Assembly (NCBI GenBank): GCA_951640165.1
Contig: OX621234.1
Coordinates: 2,981,001-3,045,000, forward strand
Length of the DNA stretch: 64,000 nucleotides
From: Pseudoips prasinana
Taxonomy: Eukaryota; Arthropoda; Insecta; Lepidoptera; Nolidae
Direction: 5' to 3'
Position numbers and translations under genes: made by a program. Positions 52,849-63,600 of this stretch are shown one piece after another. The notes below the pieces were generated by a model, which was given only the letters and a program-made list of their open reading frames with translations, was not told where the DNA came from and did no database searches. How positions within the stretch are numbered: position 1 is the first letter of the stretch; each line of letters opens with the position of its first letter.

Positions 52849-53305
52849 TTGTACATTCTATTCAACTGGCAGAAGTTACAAAACAGTACTAAACTTGAGA
52901 GTCGAGGAAGCGAAACAATATTAGATTGTTACACTGTCACTGTCATAAAGGTCGTTACTACAGATAACACTCACTCAAGGACTGGTTGTCAACGGTTGAC
53001 AGTTGACAGCTGTCACCTAAGTTACACATTACGTACCTATTGTGATCTACTCTATTTAATAATAAGCTTGTAATTTTGCTCTTGTCGCGAACTTATAAAA
53101 CAGTCACATAAATATTTCCATGCGAACATTCATCCCCTGTTTTTTTACACCCTTGGCAGTAAAACTTTTATAAACTTTGAATGTCATATTAACTCATATC
53201 GCATCAACAGCCTTAAAAAATTCAAACTTTTAGTTCTAAAAATGATGATACTTCCATACAGCTTTTCATCCCCACTTTAAACCCCTCGATGTAGCCAAAA
53301 TGGCG
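52849..53305. other. No recognised gene
   Basis: GGTTGTCAACGGTTGACAG at 52984 contains a short hairpin; otherwise unassigned. Confidence 0.3.
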
Positions 53306-53394
53306 GCCATAGTACAAGCTCTGCTTAGTTTGGGATCAGATGGCCGCGTGTGAATAATGTCCCGGGATATTATAATTATTAACACACGTTTATT
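53306..53394 (+). mobile_element. SINE-2 3' fragment
   Basis: CCATAGTACAAGCTCTGC, GGGATCAGATGGCCGCG and GGGATATTATAATTATT. Confidence 0.75.
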
Positions 53395-54405
53395 AGCAAT
53401 TTTAAGTTCTATATATTTATTTAAAATACCCTATTTTAGTACAAATACAACTATTTGAGCATTGGTGTGTTTCATGCCGCAGGTCGTGGGTTCGATTTCC
53501 ACCAAGAGAAAAGGTGGTCACGTCACCTACAGATTAACTCAGATGTACAAAAGAACCTGAAGTGGCGAAGTGCTTTACGCAAGATAAGAAGAATAAGATA
53601 AGAAAATATGAAACGTTATGTATTATTAAAAACATCAATATTTCCTATTGCTTAGAACAAAACGCGTGTGTTCGTTAAATTCATTCATAATACAATAAAA
53701 AATTTGAATATTTCAATATTTTGTTGGCACGGCGAGAGAGCTCTAAATAGAATATTTTTCTAAATATTCTATTTAGAGCTCTCTTCAATTTGAAATAAAC
53801 AGCTGTTACCAACTATCTGATTTTGTCAGTGAAAAGAAAATCACAACATTTGTACGCAAAAATTCAATACAGGCCACGTATTGCATAGTAAAACGAAGTC
53901 AAAGTGGATTGAGGCACCCTTGTATAAAGACAAACTAAAATCTACCATCATCATATCAAAATAGAATTGTATTTTCCTTAGCACAATTTATTACAAAGTC
54001 ACCCTACGTGATTTGCTAGGAATAATAGATAAAGTCTTTGAGTATTTAGAGATAGGGTTGGATTTTCCTTGCTTCAGTTACTTTCATTTTTATGTTCGTC
54101 GGAGATGTGAAGATAGTTTATCCGCCAAGAAGTAAGTTTGTTCTATTGTATATATGAAAATGACGAGGGTGGGTGACGAGCCAACCTTATTAGATGTAAA
54201 TTTCTAAGAACTATCTAAACCTAAATAATTTGTGTGTTAAAATACTCGTACTCCCACTAACGCTGAGGTTGTGGAATGACCTGCTACGGTTTCGAGAGAC
54301 TACAATAAATAATAAGTAGTAAGGCACAATGTTTGAAAGCGTCAACAACGAAATGAGTGTTGCAAGCGTCTATAAGGTAAGGTGACTTCTGCTCAACAAA
54401 TATAT
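53395..54405. other. Unassigned, with one perfect hairpin
   Basis: A B-box-like GGGTTCGATTTCC at about 53485 after GCATTGGTGTGTTTCATG, and AAGATAAGAAGAATAAGATA at 53580 (retroelement-like tail). A perfect 22-bp-arm palindrome lies at 53736-53783. No gene visible. Confidence 0.4.
53736..53783. repeat. Perfect 22-bp hairpin
   Basis: Arms GAGAGCTCTAAATAGAATAT.. (53736-53757) and inverse (53762-53783) around TTCT. Confidence 0.9.
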
Positions 54406-54408
54406 GTA

Positions 54409-55585
54409 CATTCAGTCAAAAAAGTATCGCGCGGGAATGGATGATTTGTTTATGGTTCCAACTTCAAATTTTTGTTTTTTTTTCGTTGTTGTTAGATTGG
54501 CACAACTGTTTTCCATTTTGGCGCGGAGTTTGAGTTGCATCTGTTATTTATATTCAATACAGTGCTGGTTTTAGTAATATCATATATAGTGTGTATTGCG
54601 AATTTCATAATGGACAAAAATATCAAACAAAGAGTTTGTCTTAAATTTTGGAATTTCGTGTTTGGAGTCACTGTAAATGTCACAGAAGGCTTACGGTGAA
54701 TCGACTTTATCAAAAACTCGTGCTCATGAGTGGTTCAAAGCGTTCAAAAGCGGTCGAGATGTGATGAAAGATTTGCCTCGCTCTGGTAGGCCATCAACGT
54801 CTGCAACTGAATTTAACATCGCAAAAGTGAAGGAAATAGTGACTGAAAATCCTCATTCAACTCTGAGAGAGATAGCCGCCGAACTTTCTGTATCTCACGA
54901 GTCGATTCGTACCATTTTAACTAATCATTTGGGTATGAAACATGTTGCCGCTCGGCTAGTCCCAAAAGATCAGAATTTTCTCCAAAAACTCAATCGCATG
55001 AAAGTCGCTGAGGACATGGTAGAACGAGTCAATTCCGACCCAACATTCATGAAACGCATTTTTACTGGTGACGAGACGTGGGTTTACGAGTTTGACATGC
55101 AAACTAGTCAACAAGCTTCGGAGTGGCGCCTTCCGACTGAACCGAAACCGCAAAAACCACACCAAAGTCGATCAAAAGTCATGTTGACTGTTTTCTTTGA
55201 CTATCGCGGTGTTGTGCACTCTGAATTCTTACCGGAAGGTCGAACGGTAAATAAAGAATATTATTTGAGCGTTATGCGGCGTTTAAGAGAGCAAATTCGA
55301 CGGAAAAGCCAGATTTGTGGAAAGAAAATTCTTGGATTTTGCACCACGATAATGCGCCTTCGCACAAGGCCATCATGTGTGAATTTTTGACCAAAAATTC
55401 AACAAATACCATCCAGCAACCACCATATTCACCAGATATGGCTCCAGCTGATTTCTTTCTTTTTCCTAACCTCAAATTACCACTTCGTGGTACCCGTTTT
55501 CAATCGGCAGAAGACATAAAGGAGAATTCGCGGCGAGAACTGAACTCAATTCCGAACTGCTTTCGGAACACATTCATCACACATC
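54409..55585 (+). mobile_element. Mariner-like transposon, 3'-truncated
   Basis: Left end CATTCAGTCAAAAAAGTATC looks like a mariner inverted terminal repeat followed by about 200 bp of leader. The right end of the coding region and right TIR are replaced by family K from about 55586. Confidence 0.85.
54610..55585 (+). pseudogene. Mariner transposase pseudogene
   Basis: Likely original start is ATG 54610 (MDKNIKQRVCLKFW). A shift near 54675 moves to the frame 54677-55310: KAYGESTLSKTRAHEWFKAF, PRSGRPST, TLREIAAELSVSHESIRTIL (helix-turn-helix region) and the first catalytic Asp in FTGDETWVY (55068). A second shift near 55305 leads to WILHHDNAPSHKA (second Asp, 55340) and PPYSPDMAPADFFLFPNLK (third Asp, 55450), about 34 residues apart as in mariner D,D(34)D. 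The transposase cuts and re-joins element ends in the nucleus. Two frameshifts and loss of the C-terminus make it inactive. Confidence 0.93.
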
Positions 55586-55589
55586 ATTC

Positions 55590-55984
55590 TCTTATTTTAG
55601 AAGTTACAGGGGGGGGGACACTCATTTTACCACTTTGGAAGTGTCTTTCGCGCAAACTATTCAGTTAAGACAAAAATGATATTAGAAACCTCATTATCAT
55701 TTTTGAAGACCTATCCATAGACACCCCACATGTATGGGTGCGATCAAAAAACATTTTTTGATATCGCGTTCTATGTATGGCGACCCCCCAAAATTATTGT
55801 TATTTTTCTATTTTTGTGTGAAAATCTTAATGCGGTCCACAGAATACACCTACTTACCAAGTTTCAGCAGCACAGCTCTTATAGTTTCGGAAAAAAGTGG
55901 CTGTGACATACGGACGGACAGACAGACAGACATGACGAATCTTTATGGGTTCCGTTTTTTGCCATTTGGCTACGGAACCCCTGA
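55590..55984 (+). repeat. Family K, 3' part
   Basis: From TATTTTAGAAGTTACAGGGG to GGCTACGGAACCCCTG. The 5' third of the family is missing where the mariner ends. Confidence 0.8.
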
Positions 55985-56492
55985 AAACTGGGACTAACTA
56001 GAAGTATTAACTAATAATACTTCTAGTTTGTTCCAGTTTTTTAAAATAAAACCTACTTCGCTATAAACATAATAGGTATGCTTGTACTAGGTAATCCAGT
56101 ATTTCAGGAAGTGCTAATATGAATATTGTCTAATAGTCACTTACTCAATATAATTATATTATAAATGACATGATTATTTTGACTATAGTTACAATACGGT
56201 ACAATATGTTTAATTAGGTTACAATATTTTGAACCTAATCAAATGTGCCAGAAAATACTCAATATTCCTTGTCACTGACAATTGATAGTTTTAGTTTTGT
56301 GTATAATAAAACTTTTTCTTTCTTTCTTTTTGTTTACTAAAGCGGAACGGACATAAAATTATATCAAACGTAACGCAAACAATAGTGGTTCTACAATCAC
56401 CAATGAAGCAGAATGCTTTCAAACTGACACGAATAACAATGTGGAATCGATTAAATGAAATTCAGTCGATTGTGAGCTTCAATATCTGTGAC
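55985..56492. other. No recognised gene
   Basis: AGAAGTATTAACTAATAATACTTCT at 55998-56025 is a short hairpin. TTTCTTTCTTTCTTTTTG at 56313 is simple sequence. Confidence 0.35.
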
Positions 56493-56632
56493 GTACAAAC
56501 GCCAGCACATCCAGTTACCCCAAACTGCTAAAATTACTTTTATAGATCACATAAGCATAAGGTTCACTTTCAATTGGGGAAATTTGACAGATTGGGGTAG
56601 CTTCATGTGCTGGCGTCTGTACAAACATCGTT
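56493..56632. mobile_element. MITE-A, 140-bp hairpin
   Basis: Arms GTACAAACGCCAGCACATCC and GATGTGCTGGCGTCTGTAC-like inverse. The left arm has the most mismatches of the five copies. Confidence 0.83.
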
Positions 56633-57195
56633 TCACGCACGTGCAAAGATATTTATGTTTTATATTCGGATGAATAAATAATTGATAATTTATTGCGACC
56701 CTAGTTCACATTATTTTTGTTTGCGGCAAATTGCGGCATTGTTAAGGTCTCTGGTGTTGGACATAAATGAAAGCGGACTGTATCTAATAGATCGCTGTAT
56801 TGTAACTAAAAGTAATAACAGTATGCACGCGTGTCTATGGACGTGGTCCCGAGCAAAGTCTCGTTGTCTTGTGTAGATGGCGGTGGCGCTACCGGTTCGG
56901 CGCCCGCGCATCTCTGCAGCCTCTCTGACACCTGTTACGATGGCGAGTATCTTGGCTAGGTTCTCGACAGCATTGTGTGGTTTCCTTCCTAAAACGGATA
57001 ATAGGACTACCCCATAATAAAAAAAAAAAAAAAAAAAATAAAAGAATTGTGTGGTATCCTTCCTAAAACGGATAATAGGACTACCCCATAACGTCCCATG
57101 GGTCTCGTAAAAGGCGACTAAGGGATACACCAGGGAAGCAGCGCTAACTGCAGAGATTAGGGCAAACCTCCTCGAATGACAACGTAATATTAATT
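56633..57195. other. Unassigned, with duplicated block across a poly(A)
   Basis: ATTGTGTGGTTTCCTTCC.. (56972-57018) recurs at 57046-57091, separated by an A-rich tract. Downstream GGTCTCGTAAAAGGCGACTA continues only after the second copy. Confidence 0.45.
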
Positions 57196-57710
57196 TGACG
57201 GGGCTGTTGGCGTGGTTGCCAAATGCTTGCTTATCATTATATTTACATAATTCTGTCTCCCGCTTTGCTCTGGAGGGAAGTGGAACTATTCATTTTCTAA
57301 CTCCTCCTTTTTTCTGTTTCTGATTAAATTCGTTGCGGGATCCAAGACAGTTAAAGCGATTCCCCGGGACATGCCTCAGCTTCACCGCTCAGTGTCATTT
57401 CATGGTGTGCAACTGTTGATCCTGGCTTACAGGAGTTGCAGTGGTGGGCAAGAGGGAGGGACTAGTCTCGACAAAAAAAAATGCTTGCTTTTCACGCCGG
57501 AGGTCGTGAGTTCTATCCCACCCAGGACAGATATTTGTGTGCCTGAACATGTCTGTTTGTTCTGAGTCTGGGTGTAATTGTCTATATAAGTATGTATTTA
57601 CAAAAAAGTAGTAAATGTAGTATATCAGTTATCTGGTTTCCATAGTATAAGCTCTGCTTTATTTGGGATCAGATGGCCGTGTGTGAATAATGTGCCCCAG
57701 GCTATTATTA
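57196..57710 (+). mobile_element. SINE-2 split by retroposon P
   Basis: GGGCTGTTGGCGTGGTTGCC head at 57200, continuing after the insert with TTTCACGCCGGAGGTCG (57490) and tail GGCTATTATTATTATA. AAATGCTTGCTT at 57221-57232 and 57479-57490 flanks the insert. Confidence 0.85.
57233..57478 (+). mobile_element. Retroposon P with poly(A) tail
   Basis: CTGTCTCCCGCTTTGCTCTG, GGATCCAAGACAGTTAAAG, GGAGTTGCAGTGGTGGGC and a terminal A-run, with a 12-bp target duplication. Second copy at 62053. No tRNA boxes and no coding capacity; origin unknown. Confidence 0.8.
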
Positions 57711-57775
57711 TTATAACCATATAGGACAGGCCTGTGTCCAGCAGTGGACGATATCAGAGTGATTATGTGATATAA

Positions 57776-57868
57776 CTAAGCAGAGCTTGTATGTATGGTG
57801 TGTGTGTGGAAATCGAACCCACGACCTGCGGCAATAAAAGCAAGCATTTTTCAACCCCGCCAACCTAT
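57776..57868 (-). mobile_element. SINE-2 head fragment
   Basis: AAGCAGAGCTTGTATGTATG joined directly to GGAAATCGAACCCACGACC, so the middle of SINE-2 is deleted. Confidence 0.65.
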
Positions 57869-57889
57869 CTATTAATATCAATGGTATAA

Positions 57890-57958
57890 ATCCATCATCA
57901 TCATTATCATATCAGCCGAAAGACGTCCACTGCTGGACAAAAACCACCCCCAAAGAAA
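57890..57958 (-). repeat. RTE-1 tail remnant
   Basis: CATCATTATCATATCAGCCG through AAACCACCCCCAAAG; the last 65 bp only. Confidence 0.65.
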
Positions 57959-58299
57959 AAAAAAATACAAACCTAATGATTATTATCGACCATCCAAATA
58001 TTTTATTTAATATACATATTATATTAACCACGATTTTTGTAACATATAAAACATTTATATTGAATACTTGGAGGTAATAACAACTACCCTCAACTCCCAT
58101 TCAAATAAGTGGTGATGATAGTTATAACTCCAATAAAGGGTTAATTTTCATACAAACGGTATGCTTAAATATGAAATTATTCGTATGATTTGAAAATAGG
58201 TGTTTCTAGTTACACCTGTTAGTATTCGTGGCATTCTGACAGCAGTGACCATATTTTAGTGGATACGTGAACGCACACTCTATTCTCTCACTCCTCCTC

Positions 58300-58625
58300 C
58301 TAGTCAATTTACGGCCACGGCGGCCAGTCTCAACGGAGTCTAGCCATCTGCGCGGGATATACATATATAGTGCACATGTGTGTGGAACCGGGACCGGAAA
58401 GAAGCTTAGGTACAGAACCGATGGCTTTACGCGCTCTCCGACGAGGGTGTGATAGCTCCAACTCCAACACTTCATGCTGATACTGAGAATTTTTCTTAGC
58501 AGAAATATTCCAACTTTCCAAAATTTTTAAGCCTGACCCGGGATTTGTACCTAGGACTTTATTACGTGCGGTTGTACTAGCTACCGCTAAACCAACGAGA
58601 TTCCTAATTCTGAAGAGATTTTCAA
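58300..58625 (-). mobile_element. SINE-8, uninterrupted copy
   Basis: Body GGCCACGGCGGCCAGTCTCA, GATGGCTTTACGCGCTCTCC and head in inverse: GACCCGGGATTTGTACCTAG (B box) and CTACCGCTAAACCAACGAG (A-box region). Reference for the split copy at 30120-30830. Confidence 0.75.
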
Positions 58626-58659
58626 GACAAACATCTATTATTATTTAGTAAATTACATG

Positions 58660-59054
58660 CAACCATTAGACCAACAATTCAGCCACCTATACTGTAGGGT
58701 TTTTAATATGTATAAGATAAAATATTCAGCGATAAGATAAATGAATATTCGATCTATATCACTGATTCCACAGTCACCAATCTATCTTTGTTCAACTTCC
58801 TATAGCGAAATTGCCAGAGATCACTTTTTCACCTTTGGGAAAGTGAACTCTGGCAAAATAAGCATGATGATGTTAACTAGCTTGCAACCGATATCTGTAG
58901 TAGTTTATTATACGGATCTTGTAGCAACAAGGAACAACTTTCGTGCTTTTAAGCGCTTTTGCCATACCTACTATTGGAATCAAAGTAACAGCTCACTTAG
59001 GACTACGTCTAGACCTGGGGGACTACCGGCTAAGTCCCCGAACATCGATTTCTT
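58660..59054. other. No recognised gene
   Basis: AATTGCCAGAGATCACTTTT / AAAGTGAACTCTGGCAAAAT (58810-58858) form an imperfect hairpin. The open frame at 58741-59082 has no known motif. Confidence 0.35.
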
Positions 59055-59222
59055 AAATGGCGTTCAAATAAATAAAGGTTAAAAATGTCTTAATCAATCA
59101 TTAAATCGGCTTCCATGAGCACATGTGACGTCATAAATGATCCGGAATCGATTGTCAACGTTGAAGCCGATTTAACGAATAATTAAGTCATTTTTAACCT
59201 TTATTTATTTGAACGCCATTTT
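59055..59222. mobile_element. MITE-D, 168 bp with 59-bp inverted arms
   Basis: AAATGGCGTTCAAATAAATA.. (59055-59113) and its inverse (59163-59222) with only a few differences around a 49-bp centre. Single copy here. Confidence 0.8.
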
Positions 59223-59905
59223 TGTAACATTTTCTATATTTATGATATTATTGAATCGTAGCAATTTCTCAATAATTAATCTAAAATGTGAGGTTGGAAA
59301 ACCAAGTAAAATAAATACCTTTTCCATCCCAATTATTTATTTCATCAGATAATTAGGAAATAATAAGTTATAAAATGGCCTACCATAGTAGGCCCCGCGT
59401 GTACTCAAGTAAGCCAAAGGGGCGCGTGTTCCGTAGTGTTAACCGGTATCCCCCCTGTAATGATAAACGTTAGAGAGATAAATACACAAATATGTGCGGT
59501 GGAACTTTTGTTCATAAATCTTGATTACAAGTGTATTTCCCTCAATGCCCAGAGAGCCTAAAATTATATCTCTTGTACTCACCGTATTAAATAATAGTTG
59601 AACCAAAGTGTGTCGAGGTACTTGTTTGGAGATACAGCTTAGTGAAACTAAACCAGGGTAGAAGAAGCTAGAAAACAGAAAAAATTAAAATTTAACCATT
59701 AAACCAAAAATCTTACAGACATAAATAAAAAATAACTTAACATAATATATATATGAATATAAAAATACAAGAATTTTATTTTATTTTTATCAAACTGACA
59801 AGCCTGGATTATAATAATATATACATATTTCTGATTTTCTTTTCTACACGCAATCAATAGTTAACCAAATTCTACTTTTAGCCAACTATCTCGTCCCTGT
59901 ACTCA
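59223..59905. other. No recognised gene
   Basis: No match to the window's repeats or known proteins. Confidence 0.3.
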
Positions 59906-59907
59906 GT

Positions 59908-60025
59908 CATCGTCATCATCATATCAGCCGAAATACGTCCACTGCTGGACAAAGGTCTCCCCCAAAGATCTCCACAATAGCCGTTCATACGCTATCCGCA
60001 TCCAGCAGTTTCCAGCGACGTGTAG
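59908..60025 (-). repeat. RTE-1 tail fragment
   Basis: CATCATCATATCAGCCGAAA, CCCAAAGATCTCCACAATAG and ATCCAGCAGTTTCCAGCGAC. Confidence 0.75.
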
Positions 60026-60089
60026 TATGTTAAATAGATATAATTAATAATAGTTTAAAAAACTAAACACGGTTTTGGCACGCACAAAA

Positions 60090-60355
60090 AATTATGACCG
60101 CTATGTTGGATTTAAGTCACGTGACTATTTTTTTCGTATTCCTGACAGCAAACCCTCTCATAAGATACCCATATCATGGGGGTGCATTTCAAATAGCCTG
60201 TCCGCTATCTTGGAGGTCCGCCATATTGTATTTAAGTCACGTGAATATTTTTTTCGTATTCCTGACAGCAAACCCTTTCATTTGATACCCATATCATGGC
60301 GGTGGATTTCAAACAGCCAGTCCGCCATCTTGGGAAGGCCGCCATATTGGATTTG
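60090..60355. repeat. 120-bp direct duplication with GCCATATTGG motifs
   Basis: TTTAAGTCACGTGAMTATTT begins at 60111 and again at 60231; CCATATCATGG and CCGCCATCTTGG / CCGCTATCTTGG recur in phase, with a third partial GCCGCCATATTGGATTT at 60340. Part of an unidentified repeat. Confidence 0.75.
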
Positions 60356-60475
60356 TAATGACGTTTCTTAGCTAGGCAGGTATTGTCATCGGAACTCAGA
60401 GCGTGTGCAACATTGCATCCTAATCGGAGACCGGGAAGTGGGTCAAATTAAGATTCCAAGTTGTTTTTTTATAAT

Positions 60476-60755
60476 AGAGGGCGACAAAGCCAGTGGGTCA
60501 CCTGATGGTAAGTGGTCACTGCCGCCCATGGACACTCGCAACACCAGAGGTGTCGCCGGTGCGTTGCCGGCTTTTAAACGTCAGCAAACAAGTGTTGCTG
60601 ACCCTTCCCCCCACCCCAATGAGCTCTGGCGACCTTACTCACACTCGGAAACACAACATTAAAATGATTAAGGAATGTCTTCTGTTAGGTGGAGGTACTT
60701 CCCCAGTCGGGCTCCTCTTTGTGCGAATGAATGCTGTGACGTACCTCTCTTGAAA
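60476..60755 (-). mobile_element. Retroposon R copy
   Basis: T-run and AGAGGGCGACAAAGCCAGTG on the tail side through GACGTACCTCTCTTG. The most complete inverse copy, about 280 bp. Confidence 0.8.
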
Positions 60756-60919
60756 TTTTTGAAATTTTCTTACTTAAGTCATTTATTTTCATAACAAATA
60801 CATTGTGTTGAAAATTTTAAAGCTAAATTGACAAATCAAAATACTAAACCCTTAATTACATTATTATCAATTTTATATTATTATGTGCAGTGTCATACCA
60901 ATTCATTACATACTTAGGA

Positions 60920-61225
60920 AGTCATTTGTCATGTATAAATTCTTGAACACTATAAAAGCCTTTCTTCAATAAATAGTTTTTTAATTTGTCCCTGAATATA
61001 TTTGGTCTATATATGCTTTTAAATTCTAAAGGCAACTTATTATATAATGATACCGATTGTACTCTGGAACTGTGTTGAACCACATTAAGTTTGGCTTGGA
61101 ACAATGAAGGTATGTCCTTTCTACGAGTTTGCTCTCTAATCCGTCTTTCCTCAACAGTTTCAAATTTGAGGAGATTTTTTACAAAGCTTGTTAATAAAAC
61201 TAATATATATAAGCACGGAGCAGTT
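60920..61225 (-). pseudogene. LINE C-terminal fragment
   Basis: Reverse frame from about 61225: PCLYILVLLTSFVKNLLKFE, TVEERRIREQTRRKDIP, SVSLYNKLPLEFKSI and GFYSVQEFIHDK followed by TGA/TAA. This is the same C-terminal architecture as LINE B (LPCIYISE... FYSIQEYL) but from another family. The frame is uninterrupted over 100 codons. Confidence 0.8.
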
Positions 61226-61419
61226 TACTTTCATAGTAAGTTACAAGTAAAGCTAATAAACGCGTGTTATAAATAGATTATACCTTTCAGTTGCATTAAA
61301 ATTTCATCAGTGATTTCAATTTTGGAACAAAACATGCCAGGGTTACAGCAATCAAATTCCGTGCATTTCCCAGCTCTACTATCGATGGAATACAACTTGC
61401 ATGTAAATTTACCATTGAG

Positions 61420-61560
61420 GTACGGATGCCAGCACATCAAGCTACCCCAATCTGTCAAATCTCCCCAATAGAAAGTAATCCTTATGCTTTTGTGATAAAG
61501 TTGAAAATCTATAAAAGCAATTTGACAGATTGGGGTAGCTGGATGTGCTGGCGTCTGTAC
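61420..61560. mobile_element. MITE-A, 141-bp hairpin
   Basis: Arms GTACGGATGCCAGCACATC and inverse GATGTGCTGGCGTCTGTAC, in reverse central orientation relative to 56493. Confidence 0.87.
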
Positions 61561-61864
61561 TTCAAAAATTTAATATAGAGGACCATAAATAGATAGTATT
61601 GCTCACGTAGTTTTGTTTTCCAATATTTACTTGATATTTTGCAATAGGTTTTCATCAACTGCAATATGGGTTCACTTCACAAACTAATTTATTAAATTTT
61701 TGAACTTCGTCTATAGTGTCAGTTAGTTGTCAATAAATTCCTTCTACTATTTTTGAAGTAAAACGTCTTTACGGATTCTTGACTTATGTAGTAAGGGGGT
61801 GAATGCATAACGAGAGCGTTACGAAAATTGTGATCAAGCGAGGCGAAAGGAAGTTAGGGAGATA

Positions 61865-62052
61865 TAGAATAGAATATATTTATTTGCATTAGACATGGTC
61901 ACGATATTACAGGTCTTAAAATATGTTCAACATGTTTAACCAGGGACTGGTATACAAATTAATTAAAACATAAAATAACAATTCAACACATTAATTACAA
62001 CATTAAAATAAAATTACATTTCCCTCGTTTTATGAGGCTATAGTCTCTTTAC
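61865..62052 (-). repeat. Probable LINE 3' end
   Basis: ATAGAATAGAATATATTTAT is a tandem-tail-like motif, then an untranslated-like stretch (GGTCACGATATTACAGG). Confidence 0.4.
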
Positions 62053-62280
62053 ATCATCCTGTCTCCCGCTTTGCTCTGGAGGGAAGTGGACCTATTCATG
62101 TTCTAACTCTTTTTTTTCTGATTAAGTTCATTGCGGGATCCAAGACAGTTAATGCGATTCCCCGGGACATTAATGAGCCTCACCGCTCAGTGTCATTTCA
62201 TAGTGTGCCACTGTTGATCCTGGCTTACAGGAGTTGCAGTGGTGAGTAAGAGGGAGGGACTAGTCCCGATAAAAAAGAAT
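62053..62280 (+). mobile_element. Retroposon P, second copy
   Basis: CATCCTGTCTCCCGCTTTGC to GGACTAGTCCCGATAAAAAA. About 90% matched by eye to 57233-57478. Confidence 0.75.
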
Positions 62281-62611
62281 CACACGGACTGGCGAATGTA
62301 GTATGATGGTCATAGTTGCATAGTAGACAGAGCAACGCTACCACGCAACTTCTACGCCACCCACGGATGATATGGGTGGCCATCTTCTATACCGTAAACC
62401 ACACATTAGTGTGCCTTACTATAATAAGCCAACCTTGCAAGTTTAGAGCTTGATATCTGGCTGGAGAGTTACACGCAGAAGGCGGTTTTGCTGGCGAATG
62501 CCAGGATTGTGCGGAAATTTCTCTCCATGTAGCCCATATATTTTATAAGTTGTATTCATATTAAAATACCCTTATATAATGTATTGTAAATAATAGTGAT
62601 AACAAACATGT
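62281..62611. other. No recognised gene
   Basis: Contains CCACCCACGGATGATATGGG; no boxes, frame or copy found. Confidence 0.3.
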
Positions 62612-63385
62612 GATAATAATAATAATGAAGCCTTTTATTCCGAAACTTATCACAATTCTTTTTTTTTTTATAAATGTTAGTAAACGAATTATAGTAAATC
62701 CCTTAACTCGGTGTGCCTTACGGCATAAGCCTCCTCCAACGTCTTCCACTGTTTCCTGTCGGTCGCAATTCTTAGCCAAAGGGGACCTAGAGTCAATTTA
62801 ATATCATCTTCCCATCTTCTCGCTTTGCGAGCTCGGCTCCTTGACCCGTCTCGTGGATACCGGACCGTTACCTGCTTGCTCCAATTTTCTTGCGTACAGC
62901 GGAGCATGTGCCCTGTCCATCTCCATTTCATTTGGTCAATATGTTTAAGGATATCTGTGAGTTTCGTTGTGCGTCGTATATCTACATTCCTTACTCTATG
63001 TTTTAACTTTATCCCCAGTATGCTCCTTTCCATGGCTCGTTGACATTTTGCAAGCTTTTCTCTTTGATTTATTGTCAGAGCCCAGGTTTCACAGCCATAT
63101 GTGATGCAAGGAAGAATGCATGTATCATAAGAGCTCATTGGGGTGGGGGGGAAGGGTCAGGAACATGCTGACTCTAAAAGGCCGGCAACGCACTCGCGAC
63201 TCCTCTGGTGTCGCGAGTGTCCATGGGCGGCGGTGATCACTTACCATCAGGTGACCCACGTGCTCGTCTGCCGCCCTCTGATATTAAAAAAAAAAAAAAA
63301 GTTTTTTTCTTGATCTTGATGCCGAGTTCCTTGCTTTTCATTATTTCTTTCAAAGCCCAATTTTTTTTCCACCCTTTAGTAGCCT
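62612..63385 (-). pseudogene. RTE-3 reverse transcriptase C-terminus, split by retroposon R
   Basis: Reverse frame 63138-62689: CILPCITYGCETWALTINQ, AMERSILGIKLKHRVRNVDI, KWRWTGHMLRC and DRKQWKTLEEAY, ending RDLL and a stop. The untranslated tail is (TTA)n at 62612-62625. Upstream, 63302-63380 in inverse reads WALKEIMKSKELGIKIK, the residues that normally precede this segment, so a retroposon R copy (63137-63301) has split the element. 5'-truncated; 150 uninterrupted codons. Confidence 0.85.
63137..63301 (+). mobile_element. Retroposon R, 5'-truncated, with poly(A)
   Basis: AGAGCTCATTGGGGTGGGG to CGCCCTCTGATATT then A-run at 63286-63300. It gives the orientation of the family. Confidence 0.85.
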
Positions 63386-63435
63386 TACTATAATATCTAT
63401 GTCATATTATTTTCTCGGTTCAGCGTGTTTTTTGA

Positions 63436-63600
63436 TAAGGCATGGTGATTGCCTACCCATGCCACCCGCAAAAAGTGTCTACGGGTGGGTATGTCGGACT
63501 CGCACCGACTAAACCTACCTGCCGTGGACTTCTCTTGGCGCCTAATAGGGGAGCCCCGGGAACGCGGGTATGCTGCTCCGGTGAGCGTGGGCAGCCCTAC
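63436..63600 (-). repeat. Repeat H copy
   Basis: GATAAGGCATGGTGATTGCC to GAACGCGGGTATGCTGC, the inverse of 46190-46350. Confidence 0.7.
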
